Shown in pieces: positions 26,837-36,187 of a stretch of 64,000 bases of DNA; positions within the stretch are counted from its first letter, which is position 1, and each line of letters begins with the position of its first letter. The stretch is from positions 3,472,001 through 3,536,000 of the forward strand of contig NZ_JAUTAL010000001.1 in the NCBI RefSeq assembly GCF_030818575.1. Reading direction: 5' to 3'. This stretch comes from Chryseobacterium camelliae (GTDB taxonomy: Bacteria > Bacteroidota > Bacteroidia > Flavobacteriales > Weeksellaceae). The position numbers were made by a program, and so were the translations under genes. Below the pieces are notes generated by a model. It was not told the origin of the DNA and searched no databases. It was given only the letters and a program-made list of their open reading frames with translations.

Positions 26837-27898
26837 CTATTCTTGCTGATTCCCCAAAAAAGCATCCCAACCCTGCGCAGTTAATGCGACCATTTGGTTA
26901 GATCCTCTTGCGACCATAAAATTACCGTCTTCCTTGGTAACGGCATGGCCGATGATGGTAAAATCCGGATGGTTTTTAATTTTATCGAAATCATTCGGGG
27001 AAATCGTGAACAGCAGTTCGTAGTCTTCGCCTCCGCTTAAAGCAGACATCACCGGATTCAGGTTAAATTCATCCGCTGTCGTGATCGTCAGGTTGTCCAT
27101 CGGGATTTTCTCCTCGTATAGCCTGAAACCTACTCCCGACTGATCTGAAAGATGCAAAATTTCTGAAGCCAGGCCGTCTGAAATATCGATCATGGAAGTC
27201 GGCCGGATATCCAGCTGTTCCAGAATTCCTTTAACATCTGTTCTCGCCTCCGGCTTCAGCTGGCGTTCAAGAATATAATCATAGCCTTCCATTTCGGGCT
27301 GCATATTAGGATCTGCCAAATATACTGCATGTTCCCGCTCCAGGATTTGCAGACCCATGTAGGCTCCTCCCAAATCTCCGGTTACGACCAGCAGGTCATT
27401 GGGCTTTGCATTGCTTCTCTTAACCATTTTTTCCCCGTTCTCCATTCCAACAGCGGTAATGCTCATCACAAGCCCGGCATTAGAACTCGTAGTATCGCCA
27501 CCGATCAGATCTACCTTGTATCTTGCACAAGCTGCCTGAATTCCGGCATAAATTTCTTCTAGCGCTTCCACCGGAAAACGGTTGGAAACAGCAAGGGAAA
27601 CCAGGATCTGTGCAGGAGTTGCATTCATTGCAGCAATATCGCTGAGGTTTACCACCACTGCTTTATAACCCAAATGTTTCAGCGGCACATATCCCAGATT
27701 AAAATGAACACCTTCTGCAAGCATATCCGTAGTAAGGACAATCTTCCTGTTACCCGGATTAACGATTGCCGCATCATCTCCCACACCAAGTTCTGAAGAC
27801 TCGTTGGATAAAGGAAAATATTGCGTTAAATGTTTAATAAGACCGAATTCGCCCAACTTGGAAATCGGCGTTAATTCCTGTGATTTATCTTCGAACAT
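26837..27898 (-). CDS. thiL: Thiamine-phosphate kinase
   Basis: A 353-residue AIR-synthase-fold kinase that makes thiamine pyrophosphate from thiamine phosphate and ATP, the last step of thiamine synthesis. Markers are GEFGLIKHL near residue 17, VGDDAAIV (about 39-46), TTDMLAEGVHFNL, the metal-binding NLSDIAAMNA (about 84-93), GGDTTSS and DISDGLASE near residue 217. Length is slightly above the E. coli enzyme (325). No TPP riboswitch is seen upstream. Confidence 0.93.
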   Translation of the reverse strand: MFEDKSQELTPISKLGEFGLIKHLTQYFPLSNESSELGVGDDAAIVNPGNRKIVLTTDMLAEGVHFNLGYVPLKHLGYKAVVVNLSDIAAMNATPAQILVSLAVSNRFPVEALEEIYAGIQAACARYKVDLIGGDTTSSNAGLVMSITAVGMENGEKMVKRSNAKPNDLLVVTGDLGGAYMGLQILEREHAVYLADPNMQPEMEGYDYILERQLKPEARTDVKGILEQLDIRPTSMIDISDGLASEILHLSDQSGVGFRLYEEKIPMDNLTITTADEFNLNPVMSALSGGEDYELLFTISPNDFDKIKNHPDFTIIGHAVTKEDGNFMVARGSNQMVALTAQGWDAFLGNQQE

Positions 27899-27996
27899 AA
27901 TTTATGTATAAGTAATGCGTAATAGGTTAGGTAATGAGCAATAAGTGTTTTGTAATCACCTGGATCATCAGGTATCACTGATCATCCACCATATAT

Positions 27997-28488
27997 TTAT
28001 TGGAATACCTCCGGATTGATATTATGCGGATGGAAAGGTAATTTTTTGAAATCCTCTCTTGTTAATACTGCGGTTTCCGGAGATTTGTATTTGTTCATGG
28101 CTTCTACCACATCATCCGGAGGAGTCGTCATCTTTCTCAGCATCATATCGATCCAGACGCCGGTGGCTTCTGCTGTGGCGCAGTGAATCCCCTCCGGAGT
28201 ATAAAACTTATGTACAAACCTGTAAATGGAGGAATCATCTGAACATCCATCGATTTCCACACTCACGATAACGGTCTGATCCGCATAGATTTCCTTGAAG
28301 AAAGAATACCTTTCATGAAGGATCACGGGCCCTATCCCCCATCTGCTAAGCTGGGTAACCCCCATTTTTTCTTTGGTCATAAAAGCCATCCTGGCCTGTG
28401 CGCAGTACTGCACGTAAGATGAATTGGCTAAATGTTTATTGGCATCAAGGTCGCTCCAGCGTACTTCAAAGGTATGGTAGTAAATCAT
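27997..28488 (-). CDS. Hot-dog-fold acyl-CoA thioesterase (4HBT type)
   Basis: A 163-residue protein of the 4-hydroxybenzoyl-CoA thioesterase group, which hydrolyses acyl-CoA esters. The N-terminal VRWSDLDANKHLANSSYVQY (9-28) carries the catalytic Asp and the conserved H-x-N pattern. A central IVSVEIDGCSDDSSIYRF strand and CATAEATGVWID follow. Substrate is not predictable. It is upstream of thiL on the same strand with a 98-nt gap containing degenerate TAATG/CGTAATA-like repeats. Confidence 0.88.
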   Translation of the reverse strand: MIYYHTFEVRWSDLDANKHLANSSYVQYCAQARMAFMTKEKMGVTQLSRWGIGPVILHERYSFFKEIYADQTVIVSVEIDGCSDDSSIYRFVHKFYTPEGIHCATAEATGVWIDMMLRKMTTPPDDVVEAMNKYKSPETAVLTREDFKKLPFHPHNINPEVFQ

Positions 28489-28662
28489 TTAAGATGTATT
28501 TAAATATAAAATTTAACTTATCCTGCCGCGAAAAATATTGAACCAATTGCCTTACTTGTTGAAACAACTGAAACTTCATCCCTTTTGCGGCGTCTTTTTT
28601 CGATTAAAATCAAAAAATTATATTCATCAAAATTACTCAAATAAGATGGTTTATAAAAATTG

Positions 28663-28670
28663 TAGTTTTG
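28663..28670 (+). promoter_or_regulatory. Putative -7 element for the flavoprotein gene
   Basis: TAGTTTTG matches TAnnTTTG, 33 nt before the ATG at 28704. No matching -33 TTG is seen. Confidence 0.45.
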
Positions 28671-28703
28671 CAAAAGTAATCTTGCGCATAAGATTAAGAA
28701 ATC

Positions 28704-29927
28704 ATGAAGAAAATTATCATTATCGGAGGAGGAGCAGCCGGGTTTTTCTGTGCCGCCAACCTGGACGAAAACCAATATCATATCACCATCCTGGAACAGA
28801 ACTCGGATGTCCTTCAGAAAGTAAAGGTTTCCGGAGGTGGACGCTGCAATGTTACCCATGCCTGCTTTGATCCTAGGGAGCTCGTACAGTTCTATCCCCG
28901 TGGGAATAAGGAACTGCTAAGTGTTTTCACTAAATTTCAGCCTGGAGATACCATGGACTGGTTTGAACGCAGGAATGTTCCGCTGAAAATTGAACAGGAT
29001 AACCGCGTTTTCCCGGAAAGCAATTCTTCACAGAGCATCATTAACGCCATGACGCAGGAGATACAGCAAAAAAATATTGAGGTAAAGACCAAATGTTCAG
29101 TAAAGGAAATTGAAAAGCTGGATGCGGCTTATCTGATCAAAACCAGCCTGGGCGATTTTATAGCAGACATTGTCATCTACACAACCGGAAGCTCACCCAA
29201 ATCACTGAAAATCATTGAAAACCTCGGCCATAAGATTATTGATCTCGTTCCTTCTCTTTTTACGTTCAACATTAAAGATGATCTGCTAAAAGATCTTGCC
29301 GGAACGAGTTTTGAAATGGCAGAAACCTCTATTCCGCAGCTGAAAACGGAAGAAAGCGGCCCTCTGCTGATTACCCATTGGGGTCTTTCCGGCCCTGCTA
29401 TCCTTAAGATATCAGCCTGGGAAGCAATCAGTCTGGCTAAGATGAAATACCATTTTGAAATTGAAGTCAATTTCATTTCAAAACCGATAGACGAAGCAGA
29501 AAAAATGTTCATGGATTTCAAGCAGTCCAATCCTAAAAAGACCATTGGACAGTCAAAAATTTTTGATATCACCAACCGTTTCTGGCAAAGGATTTTAGAA
29601 GTTTCAAAAATCGATCTCAATAAACAGGTCGCCCATCTCTCGGGGAAAGAAATGCAGACTGTCATTGAAAACCTGTGTAGGAAAAAGATGAAAGTGACGG
29701 GAAAATCAACCTTCAAAGATGAGTTTGTTACCGCCGGAGGCATTGACTTAAAGGAAATTAACTTTAAAACCATGACATCAAAGCTGTTGCCGCAATTTTA
29801 TATCGCAGGAGAGGTTCTGAATATTGATGCAGTGACCGGAGGCTTTAATTTCCAGGCATGCTGGAGCGAAGCATGGCTGATTGCACAGGATCTTAATCTG
29901 AAAAGAGACAAACAGATGATAAACTAA
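28704..29927 (+). CDS. NAD(P)/FAD-dependent oxidoreductase, HI0933/BaiN family
   Basis: A 407-residue flavoprotein. The FAD-binding Rossmann motif IIIGGGAAGFFCA is at 4-16, followed by the family signature KVSGGGRCNVTH (43-54). The C-terminal FVTAGGIDLKEINF and YIAGEVLNIDAVTGGFNFQACWSEAWLIA are typical of the HI0933/BaiN group. Members such as BaiN act as flavin reductases in gut bacteria, but the physiological substrate in flavobacteria is unknown. It may share no operon with its neighbours. Confidence 0.9.
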   Translation: MKKIIIIGGGAAGFFCAANLDENQYHITILEQNSDVLQKVKVSGGGRCNVTHACFDPRELVQFYPRGNKELLSVFTKFQPGDTMDWFERRNVPLKIEQDNRVFPESNSSQSIINAMTQEIQQKNIEVKTKCSVKEIEKLDAAYLIKTSLGDFIADIVIYTTGSSPKSLKIIENLGHKIIDLVPSLFTFNIKDDLLKDLAGTSFEMAETSIPQLKTEESGPLLITHWGLSGPAILKISAWEAISLAKMKYHFEIEVNFISKPIDEAEKMFMDFKQSNPKKTIGQSKIFDITNRFWQRILEVSKIDLNKQVAHLSGKEMQTVIENLCRKKMKVTGKSTFKDEFVTAGGIDLKEINFKTMTSKLLPQFYIAGEVLNIDAVTGGFNFQACWSEAWLIAQDLNLKRDKQMIN

Positions 29928-29962
29928 TAGATCATAGATTTTTAGATGGAAAGCGAGATTAT

Positions 29963-30171
29963 TTAAAGAAATAATTTGTAGCTGCTTTTGGCGTTTAAAC
30001 TGATCTTAGCCTGATCTATAATTATTGAGTATTTTTCTGCCGGTTGCATAAAAAGGAAGTTATCCTGTTGGTATAGAAACTTATGGCGATGCATTCCTGT
30101 GAAATATACTGTTCAGAGCTTTGCGGGTTTTGCCATCCCTTCTCCAAAAGAATTTCATCTGTAGTTGCCAT
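29963..30171 (-). pseudogene. Small hypothetical gene interrupted by a frameshift
   Basis: On the reverse strand an ATG at 30171 opens MATTDEILLEKGWQNPQSSEQ. The following part continues in a different frame as a fluent sequence (GMHRHKFLYQQDNFLFMQ, then PAEKYSIIIDQAKISLN) and ends at TAA 29963-29965. One base appears to be missing near 30103-30115. With it, the product would be about 69 residues. I do not recognise the family. It lies in an otherwise gene-free 333-nt gap. Either a mutated gene or a sequencing indel is possible. Confidence 0.5.
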
Positions 30172-30260
30172 TTTTTATTATATTTAGTTCATATTTTTGC
30201 TTACATTTCTGTATGTAAAACAGCTTTAAGACTGCTGTAAAGAATGTTATCTGTAAGACC

Positions 30261-30899
30261 ATGCATACCGTTAGAAAAAATATTTCGGATGTCCTTAAAA
30301 TCCTTTTGATCCTGGGATTCGGATATTTCTTTTGGCTGATGCTGCAAATTACCCTGGAATATGTTCCGCTGAGAACCGACGTCAGTTTCCTGATGATCAA
30401 ACAGACGGAAGTGTGGCACCGGCCAGAGTACCTGTGCTTTTTCTATACCCATGTTTATACCAGCATTTTTGTTTTGTTGTCCGGATTTTTAAGTATTATC
30501 AGAAGAGATTTCGGGATCAAAAACTTCCATAGGAATGCAGGAAAGGCTTATATTTTCCTGATCCTGCTGCTTGCCGCTCCGTCAGGAATCTATATGGGCA
30601 TTTTTGCCAATGGAGGGGTTTTTTCGAAAATTGCATTCGTTATGTTGGGTTGTCTGTGGTGGTTTTCCACGTTTAGAGCTTACCGTTTTGCTACACAGAG
30701 AAAATTCAGGGAACATAAACAATGGATGTGGCGCAGCTTTGCCTTGACATTATCTGCCGTTACCCTGAGAATGTGGAAGGTAATTATCGTATATTTATGT
30801 CACCCAAATCCCATGGACGTTTACCAGATCATCGCATGGCTCGGCTGGGTACCCAATATCTTATTAATTGAATATTTAATCGCAAAAAAACAGATATGA
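30261..30899 (+). CDS. DUF2306 membrane protein
   Basis: A 212-residue protein with five to six hydrophobic segments. The pattern of an early His-rich loop (HVYTSIFVLLSGFLSI), FHRNAGKAYIFLILLLAAPSGIYMG, and a later REHKQWMWRSFALTLSAVTLR matches DUF2306, a family of predicted bacterial membrane proteins with conserved His residues that could bind haem or metal. No function is established. Its stop codon overlaps the start of the YARHG lipoprotein gene (ATGA). Confidence 0.85.
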   Translation: MHTVRKNISDVLKILLILGFGYFFWLMLQITLEYVPLRTDVSFLMIKQTEVWHRPEYLCFFYTHVYTSIFVLLSGFLSIIRRDFGIKNFHRNAGKAYIFLILLLAAPSGIYMGIFANGGVFSKIAFVMLGCLWWFSTFRAYRFATQRKFREHKQWMWRSFALTLSAVTLRMWKVIIVYLCHPNPMDVYQIIAWLGWVPNILLIEYLIAKKQI

Positions 30900-31813
30900 A
30901 AAATTTAAAACCAACATTCCTTGCTTTTCTTGCCGTAATGGCTACAGGATGTAAAAAAGAGTCTGAAGGTACCAGTAAACAAAAAGACAGCCTGTCTGCG
31001 GCAAAATCTCCTGAAGTTGAGGAGATACATAAAGAATACTACGGCATTTACAGTGGAAACTTTATCGGAAAAGAGAAGATGCTGGATGAAACCGACGGTA
31101 CGGAATATGAAGGCGAAGTATACAAAAGGATTTCTTTAAAAATCAACCGCATTACCAAAGACAGCGTATACGGACAGAGTATTGTAGACGGCAATCAGCG
31201 CCCGTTCAGAGGGGTTTTTAACAGCAGTTCCGAATCATTTATCCTAGATGAACCGGGGAATGATAAAACGGACGGGCGGTTTGAAGTTAAACTTAGTAAA
31301 GACAGCCTGAACGGAAAGTGGGATGCCTTTAATAGCAAAGCGGTAAAATCTCCTGTAAAAACGGTAAAGCTTGCGAAAAAAGAATTTGTCTACAACCCGA
31401 ACTTTATGCTGGATAAGGATTCTGAGCTTATTGACTGGAACAACCCGAAGGAATTTGTTGAAAAATACACGAATGAATCTACCGGTAAAACAGAGAGCTA
31501 TACCACCCAGAAAAACAGGATTGCCTCTGATGCAGTCTTTACTTTGAACGGCTCCAAACAGAAACTAACTGAAAATGAGCTTAAAAACCTCCGTAAACTG
31601 GACCTTGAAATCATCAAAAATTCTATTTTCGCACGGCATGGATACGCTTTTAAGAAACCTACCTTCAGGAACTTCTTTGAGCAGACGCAATGGTACATAC
31701 CGGTATCAGACAACGTAGACAATGACCTTTCTCCAATGGAAAAAGAAAATGTAGTGCTCCTGAACCGCTTCATTAAGTATGCTGAAGACAAATACGGAAC
31801 GTTCGGAAGATAG
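30896..31813 (+). CDS. YARHG domain lipoprotein
   Basis: A 305-residue lipoprotein. The signal peptide ends in MATGCKK, a lipobox with Cys19. The N-terminal half is beta-rich (about 45-160). Near residue 242 the YARHG signature FARHGYAFKKPTFRNFFEQT appears, followed by WYIP and LSPMEKENVVLLNRFIK, which is the complete YARHG domain, an extracellular module of unknown function. It is coupled to the DUF2306 gene by a 4-nt overlap. Confidence 0.88.
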   Translation: MKNLKPTFLAFLAVMATGCKKESEGTSKQKDSLSAAKSPEVEEIHKEYYGIYSGNFIGKEKMLDETDGTEYEGEVYKRISLKINRITKDSVYGQSIVDGNQRPFRGVFNSSSESFILDEPGNDKTDGRFEVKLSKDSLNGKWDAFNSKAVKSPVKTVKLAKKEFVYNPNFMLDKDSELIDWNNPKEFVEKYTNESTGKTESYTTQKNRIASDAVFTLNGSKQKLTENELKNLRKLDLEIIKNSIFARHGYAFKKPTFRNFFEQTQWYIPVSDNVDNDLSPMEKENVVLLNRFIKYAEDKYGTFGR

Positions 31814-31819
31814 CGGTGC

Positions 31820-32191
31820 CTAGCTTTTCAGTTTGGCAACCCCATACAGGATCATGCATCCGGCTGCATAGCAGACGATATCAATCCAGGAAAAGGAATT
31901 TCCTATAATGATATACATGATACTGCCACGCTCAAAACCCATCCTTTCTGCAATATTGAAGTATTGGGCTGTTTCAATCATGCATGAAAATAAAAAAATG
32001 CCCAGGATCAGCCTGACTTCATCCATACAGATGAAACTACGAACGAATGCATACAGCAATATGACAACCAGCACATCTCCCAGGTAGGCCCTGACAAAGA
32101 AAATATCTTTTAATATGGTTGCAATAAACACCTCAACCAGAAAGAGAAGGATGGCGGCTATACCATAGCGGTAATTGAACTGTATAGACAT
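31820..32191 (-). CDS. DUF2809 membrane protein
   Basis: A 123-residue protein with four hydrophobic helices. FVRAYLGDVLVVILLYAFVRS (about 32-52), CMIETAQYFNI and GNSFSWIDIVCYAAGC (about 97-112) match the DUF2809 pattern, with conserved Asp, Glu and Gln within the membrane. The family resembles VanZ-like proteins but its function is unknown. It begins 18 nt after the mutS stop and is probably transcribed with it. Confidence 0.85.
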   Translation of the reverse strand: MSIQFNYRYGIAAILLFLVEVFIATILKDIFFVRAYLGDVLVVILLYAFVRSFICMDEVRLILGIFLFSCMIETAQYFNIAERMGFERGSIMYIIIGNSFSWIDIVCYAAGCMILYGVAKLKS

Positions 32192-32209
32192 ACAAAACTA
32201 CAGAACTGA

Positions 32210-34801
32210 TTATCCTCCAATCATTTTCTTGATTGAATTCAGCTTCATCAAGGCTTCAATCGGAGTTAGGGTGTTGATGTCTATTTTTGTCAGTTCTTCA
32301 CGGATATTTTCCAGCACCGGGTCATCAAGCTGAAAAAACGAAAGCTGCATATTTTCTTCCGTAACCCTTTTAATGGTATCAGAAGAAGAACTTCCACCCT
32401 GGCTCCGGCTTGATTCCAGGGTTTTTAAAATCTCGTTGGCCCGGTTCACCACTTTGGATGGCATCCCGGCGAGTTTGGCGACGTGAATACCAAAGCTGTG
32501 CTCACTGCCTCCCGGAACCAATTTTCTTAGGAAAATGATATTCCCTTTATTCTCCTGGATGGAAACATGGAAATTTTTTACCCGCTCAAAATTCACCGTC
32601 ATTTCATTCAGCTCATGGTAATGGGTGGCAAACAAGGTTTTGGCCTGTGTAGGATGCTGATGGAGGTATTCCGCAATAGCCCATGCGATGGAAACTCCGT
32701 CATAAGTAGAGGTTCCGCGTCCGATTTCGTCCAGAAGGATCAGGCTTCTTTCGGAAATATTGTTAAGTATATTGGCTGCTTCATTCATCTCCACCATGAA
32801 AGTCGATTCTCCGGCAGAAATATTATCCGTAGCCCCTACTCTGGTAAAGATCTTATCTAAAATCCCGATCTCAGCATGTTTTGCCGGAACAAAGCTGCCA
32901 ATCTGGGCCAGTAAGCAGACAATAGCCGTCTGGCGGAGGATGGCTGATTTACCGGCCATGTTCGGACCGGTCACCATGATGATCTGTTGGGTGTCCTTAT
33001 CCAGGAAAATGTCGTTCGGAATATATTTTTCACCCAGAGGAAGTGCATTTTCAATAATCGGGTGCCGGGCTTCTTTCAGGTCGATGGCAAAACTCTCGTT
33101 CAATACTGGTCTTGTATAACTTTCCGACACGGCCAATTCCGAAAAGCCTACGGCAACATCGAGTTGTGCGATGATGCCTGAGTTTTCCTGAATCTGGTCG
33201 ATATATACCATAGTCTCAGAGCACACATTTCTGTACAGCTCATTTTCCAGCACGCCTATTTTTTCTTCTGCTCCGAGGATTTGGTTTTCGTATTCTTTCA
33301 GCTCTTCGGTAATATATCGTTCTGCATTCACCAGCGTCTGTTTTCTTACCCAGTCATCCGGAACTTTGTCCTTATGGGTATTCCGTACTTCAATATAATA
33401 TCCGAAAACATTGTTGAAATCAATTTTAAGGCTGGTAATTCCTGTGCGCTCTACTTCACGTTGGCACATTTCGTCCAGGAAGCCGCGTCCCTTGCTCTGG
33501 AGGTTTCTCAGGCGGTCAAGCTCTTCAGAAATACCTTCCTTGAGGATATTGCCTTTCGCGATGCTTACCGGCAGTTCTTCATTAAGGTGGTTCTGCAGGA
33601 AAACAATCAGTTGTTCAAGGTCATACAAAGGCTCCAGCCATGCTAATACATCTGCATGCGGATGCAGAAGCCCTTTTATTTTATGAATGTTGATCAGGCT
33701 CTGGCGGAGGTAACCCAATTCTTTGGGGGAAAGCTTTTCAGCAGCCAGTTTTCCCATGAGCCTGTCCAGGTCGGAAATCGATTTCAGCAATTGCCCTATT
33801 TCATACTTAAGCTGGTCGTGCTCATTCAGGAAGTCGATCAGTGCAAGTCTTCTGCTGATCTCATTCACGGATTTCAGCGGAAGGATGATCCTTCTTCTGA
33901 GCAGCCTCCCACCCATAGGAGTACAGGTTTTGTCTATAATATCCAGCAGGGATTTTCCCTGGGGATGGCTCGGGTATACGATTTCAAGATTCCTCAGTGT
34001 GAAGTGGTCCATCATCAGGTAATCATCCTGAGGGATGATACAGATTTTGGTGATGTGTGAAAGCAGGTTGTGGTGGGTATCCTCTACCAGATACGCAAAT
34101 ATCGCCCCGGCAGCCGTGATGGCCAGTGGCAGGTGATCTACACCAAACCCTTTCAGCGACTGGGTTTTAAAGTGGTTGGTCAGCTTTTCATAGGCAAAAG
34201 CATGCTGATAGGCCCAGTCTTCAAGCTTAAAAGCGCTTCTGTTTTTCAGCTGGTCCGGCATCTGGACACTGCGCTGGTAAATAATCTCGCTGGGATCGAA
34301 TGTATTGACAATATGGAGCAGTTTATCAAGGTTGCCCTCGCTTACCAGAAATTCCCCGGTAGAGACATCCACAAGGGCGATGCCATATTTCTCTTTCTCT
34401 TTATGAAGAGAAAGCAGAAAATTATTCTTTTTGGAATTCAGGACCTGGTCGTTAAAGGTAACTCCTGGCGTTACCAATTCCGTCACTCCCCTTTTGACAA
34501 TGCCTTTAACCATTTTGGGATCTTCCAGCTGATCACAGATGGCTACCCTCATTCCTGCTCTGACGAGTTTTGGAAGATAGGAATCTATAGAATGGTGGGG
34601 AAATCCTGCCAGTTCTACGTGGCCTTCGCCATTATTTCTTTTGGTTAAAACAATTCCCAGAATCTGGGAGGTTTTAACGGCATCCTGTCCGAAAGTTTCG
34701 TAGAAATCCCCTACCCTGAACAGCAGAAGTGCATCAGGATATTTTGCCTTGATGGTATTGTATTGCGTCATGAGCGGGGTCTCTTTCTTCGTTTTTGCCA
34801 T
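32210..34801 (-). CDS. mutS: DNA mismatch repair protein MutS
   Basis: An 863-residue ATPase that recognises mismatches and small loops. The start MAKTKKETPLMTQY at 34801 is chosen; an in-frame ATG 23 codons upstream adds a hydrophobic stretch not found in MutS. The mismatch-reading Phe-x-Glu is in GDFYETFGQDA (Phe33, Glu35), Walker A is GPNMAGKS (612-619), and STFMVEM, LLDEIGRGTSTYDG and ATHYHEL follow. Length and order agree with MutS1. The DUF2809 gene follows by 18 nt. Confidence 0.96.
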   Translation of the reverse strand: MAKTKKETPLMTQYNTIKAKYPDALLLFRVGDFYETFGQDAVKTSQILGIVLTKRNNGEGHVELAGFPHHSIDSYLPKLVRAGMRVAICDQLEDPKMVKGIVKRGVTELVTPGVTFNDQVLNSKKNNFLLSLHKEKEKYGIALVDVSTGEFLVSEGNLDKLLHIVNTFDPSEIIYQRSVQMPDQLKNRSAFKLEDWAYQHAFAYEKLTNHFKTQSLKGFGVDHLPLAITAAGAIFAYLVEDTHHNLLSHITKICIIPQDDYLMMDHFTLRNLEIVYPSHPQGKSLLDIIDKTCTPMGGRLLRRRIILPLKSVNEISRRLALIDFLNEHDQLKYEIGQLLKSISDLDRLMGKLAAEKLSPKELGYLRQSLINIHKIKGLLHPHADVLAWLEPLYDLEQLIVFLQNHLNEELPVSIAKGNILKEGISEELDRLRNLQSKGRGFLDEMCQREVERTGITSLKIDFNNVFGYYIEVRNTHKDKVPDDWVRKQTLVNAERYITEELKEYENQILGAEEKIGVLENELYRNVCSETMVYIDQIQENSGIIAQLDVAVGFSELAVSESYTRPVLNESFAIDLKEARHPIIENALPLGEKYIPNDIFLDKDTQQIIMVTGPNMAGKSAILRQTAIVCLLAQIGSFVPAKHAEIGILDKIFTRVGATDNISAGESTFMVEMNEAANILNNISERSLILLDEIGRGTSTYDGVSIAWAIAEYLHQHPTQAKTLFATHYHELNEMTVNFERVKNFHVSIQENKGNIIFLRKLVPGGSEHSFGIHVAKLAGMPSKVVNRANEILKTLESSRSQGGSSSSDTIKRVTEENMQLSFFQLDDPVLENIREELTKIDINTLTPIEALMKLNSIKKMIGG

Positions 34802-34949
34802 TAAAATCTGTCTTAAAATTGGGACGGTAAAAGTATGAAATAAAATAAAAGCAGTAAAGGCTTTGCCCAAACTAGTTCATGCTCCGTAATGAACAGGCCT
34901 TTTGCAGCAGTATACTCATTGTATCCGTAAAAAATTTGATCAGCAGGAT

Positions 34950-35819
34950 TTATATAAAATGTTTTTTCAGTGCCTCGGAGCTCTTCTGATGTGCCCACTG
35001 CTGTTTGTAATTTACCCATCTTGCCTTAAAGATCCTGCGCATCAGTTTATCCGTATATCTCATGATGAAAACATGGTAAAGCATATTAAAGAAAACACCC
35101 GGCCGATGCGGAAGCGCCCTGAGCGACATGGAAAAACCAGGCTCTAAATACCGGTTAAAATGCCAGAATCCTCCGGGAATAAACAAAGCATCTCCGTGCT
35201 CCATAAAAATCTCAAAGCCTTTAGCATGTTTAAGAGCGGGAAATTTTTCATAATCCGGATTTTCGTAATCGAGATCATAAACGGTATGTACAGAAAGCGG
35301 TACCTTATATAAAAATGCAGACTGTTTCTGGTCAAATAACAGAATCCTCTTCTTTCCCTGAAAATGAATATGGATAAAATCTCCAAGATCTACATCATAA
35401 TGCATGAGCACATGGGCTTCGCTTCCTCCGAAGAACAGGGTCGGCAGACGCTTAAAAAATTTCATTCCGAGATCGGGATACGTAAAGTTCTTGAGCAGTT
35501 CCGGCAGGCGGTCTGTAATGATATAAAAGAAGATACGCAGGTCTGATGGTTTACTTGTAATGGTGTCTATATAATCACGCATCTTCATATGCGTTACAGG
35601 AGCATCGGAACTCTTGGAAGCATCAGCGGGTTTGTTATCATACAGGGGAACTTCCTGATCTCCTGCCTTTTCACGGATGAAATCAAAGTTCCACTGATCG
35701 AAAGCGTCCCATCTGCTTGCAAAATTCTTGATCAGAAGCGGCTTATGCCTTTTAAAATAATTTTTCTGGAAATCTTCTTTACTGATATCGGTTACGGTAT
35801 CTACATTTTCAAGGATCAT
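34950..35819 (-). CDS. Cupin-8/JmjC-type domain protein
   Basis: A 289-residue protein with a jelly-roll fold of the cupin-8 (JmjC-like) family, which are usually Fe(II)/2-oxoglutarate hydroxylases. The metal motif is MHYDVD (about 148-153, His and Asp) and the second His is in PGGFWHFNR (about 220). The N-terminal part holds KPLLIKNFASRWDAF, typical of the family. The substrate is unknown; other members hydroxylate proteins or lipid A. Confidence 0.85.
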   Translation of the reverse strand: MILENVDTVTDISKEDFQKNYFKRHKPLLIKNFASRWDAFDQWNFDFIREKAGDQEVPLYDNKPADASKSSDAPVTHMKMRDYIDTITSKPSDLRIFFYIITDRLPELLKNFTYPDLGMKFFKRLPTLFFGGSEAHVLMHYDVDLGDFIHIHFQGKKRILLFDQKQSAFLYKVPLSVHTVYDLDYENPDYEKFPALKHAKGFEIFMEHGDALFIPGGFWHFNRYLEPGFSMSLRALPHRPGVFFNMLYHVFIMRYTDKLMRRIFKARWVNYKQQWAHQKSSEALKKHFI

Positions 35820-35920
35820 TTGGTGTTATTTTTAATGCGAATAAAAATACAGTTTTTTTGAATTTCAGAAAAATTTTCATCCTGAAATCACTTATCATCT
35901 GTCATCGCACTAGATGAGCC

Positions 35921-36085
35921 TCAATGAAAAGCATACCATACAACCGTTATGATTCCGCAAAAAAACAGCACCGCACAGCCCTGCGGACCCTTAAACCTGG
36001 TTTTCCTCCTGCCTAATGAGCTTACATAATGTCCGCTGACCCATTTTCCGCTTTTCCTGAAATGACCTTTTCTATAATATCCCAT
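35921..36085 (-). CDS. 54-residue basic microprotein with a C-terminal hydrophobic segment
   Basis: A short reverse ORF begins MGYYRKGHFRKSGKWVSGHY, continues with basic residues (GRRKTRFKG), and ends with a hydrophobic stretch (AVLFFCGIITVVWYAF). The GHFRKSGKWVSGHY part resembles the K-x-G-x-x-V-x-x-H-x repeats seen in small proteins of other bacteria. The C-terminus could be a membrane anchor. It sits in a gap that otherwise has no gene and in which the reading frame is open over its full length. No RBS-like sequence is clear. Confidence 0.5.
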   Translation of the reverse strand: MGYYRKGHFRKSGKWVSGHYVSSLGRRKTRFKGPQGCAVLFFCGIITVVWYAFH

Positions 36086-36163
36086 CTTTTTTATGCAAAG
36101 AAAAAGAAGAACGGCTTCTATATTTTACGGCTTTCCGTAAGACGGATATATCATGAAATCATT

Positions 36164-36171
36164 TATATTTG
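36164..36171 (+). promoter_or_regulatory. Putative -7 element for the bestrophin gene
   Basis: TATATTTG lies 16 nt before the ATG at 36188. This supports the shorter protein start over the longer open frame beginning at 36029. Confidence 0.45.
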
Positions 36172-36187
36172 TACACGAACAACTATT

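Noticed and set aside
27899-27996. Possible TPP riboswitch upstream of thiL
   Set aside because: The conserved THI-box core is absent.
34802-34870. N-terminal extension of MutS by 23 residues
   Set aside because: The extension is hydrophobic and absent from MutS proteins; MAKTKKETPLMTQY fits the family start.
36029-36187. N-terminal extension of the bestrophin gene
   Set aside because: Family proteins begin at MRAYNTKNF, and the extension crosses the promoter box and a microprotein gene on the other strand.
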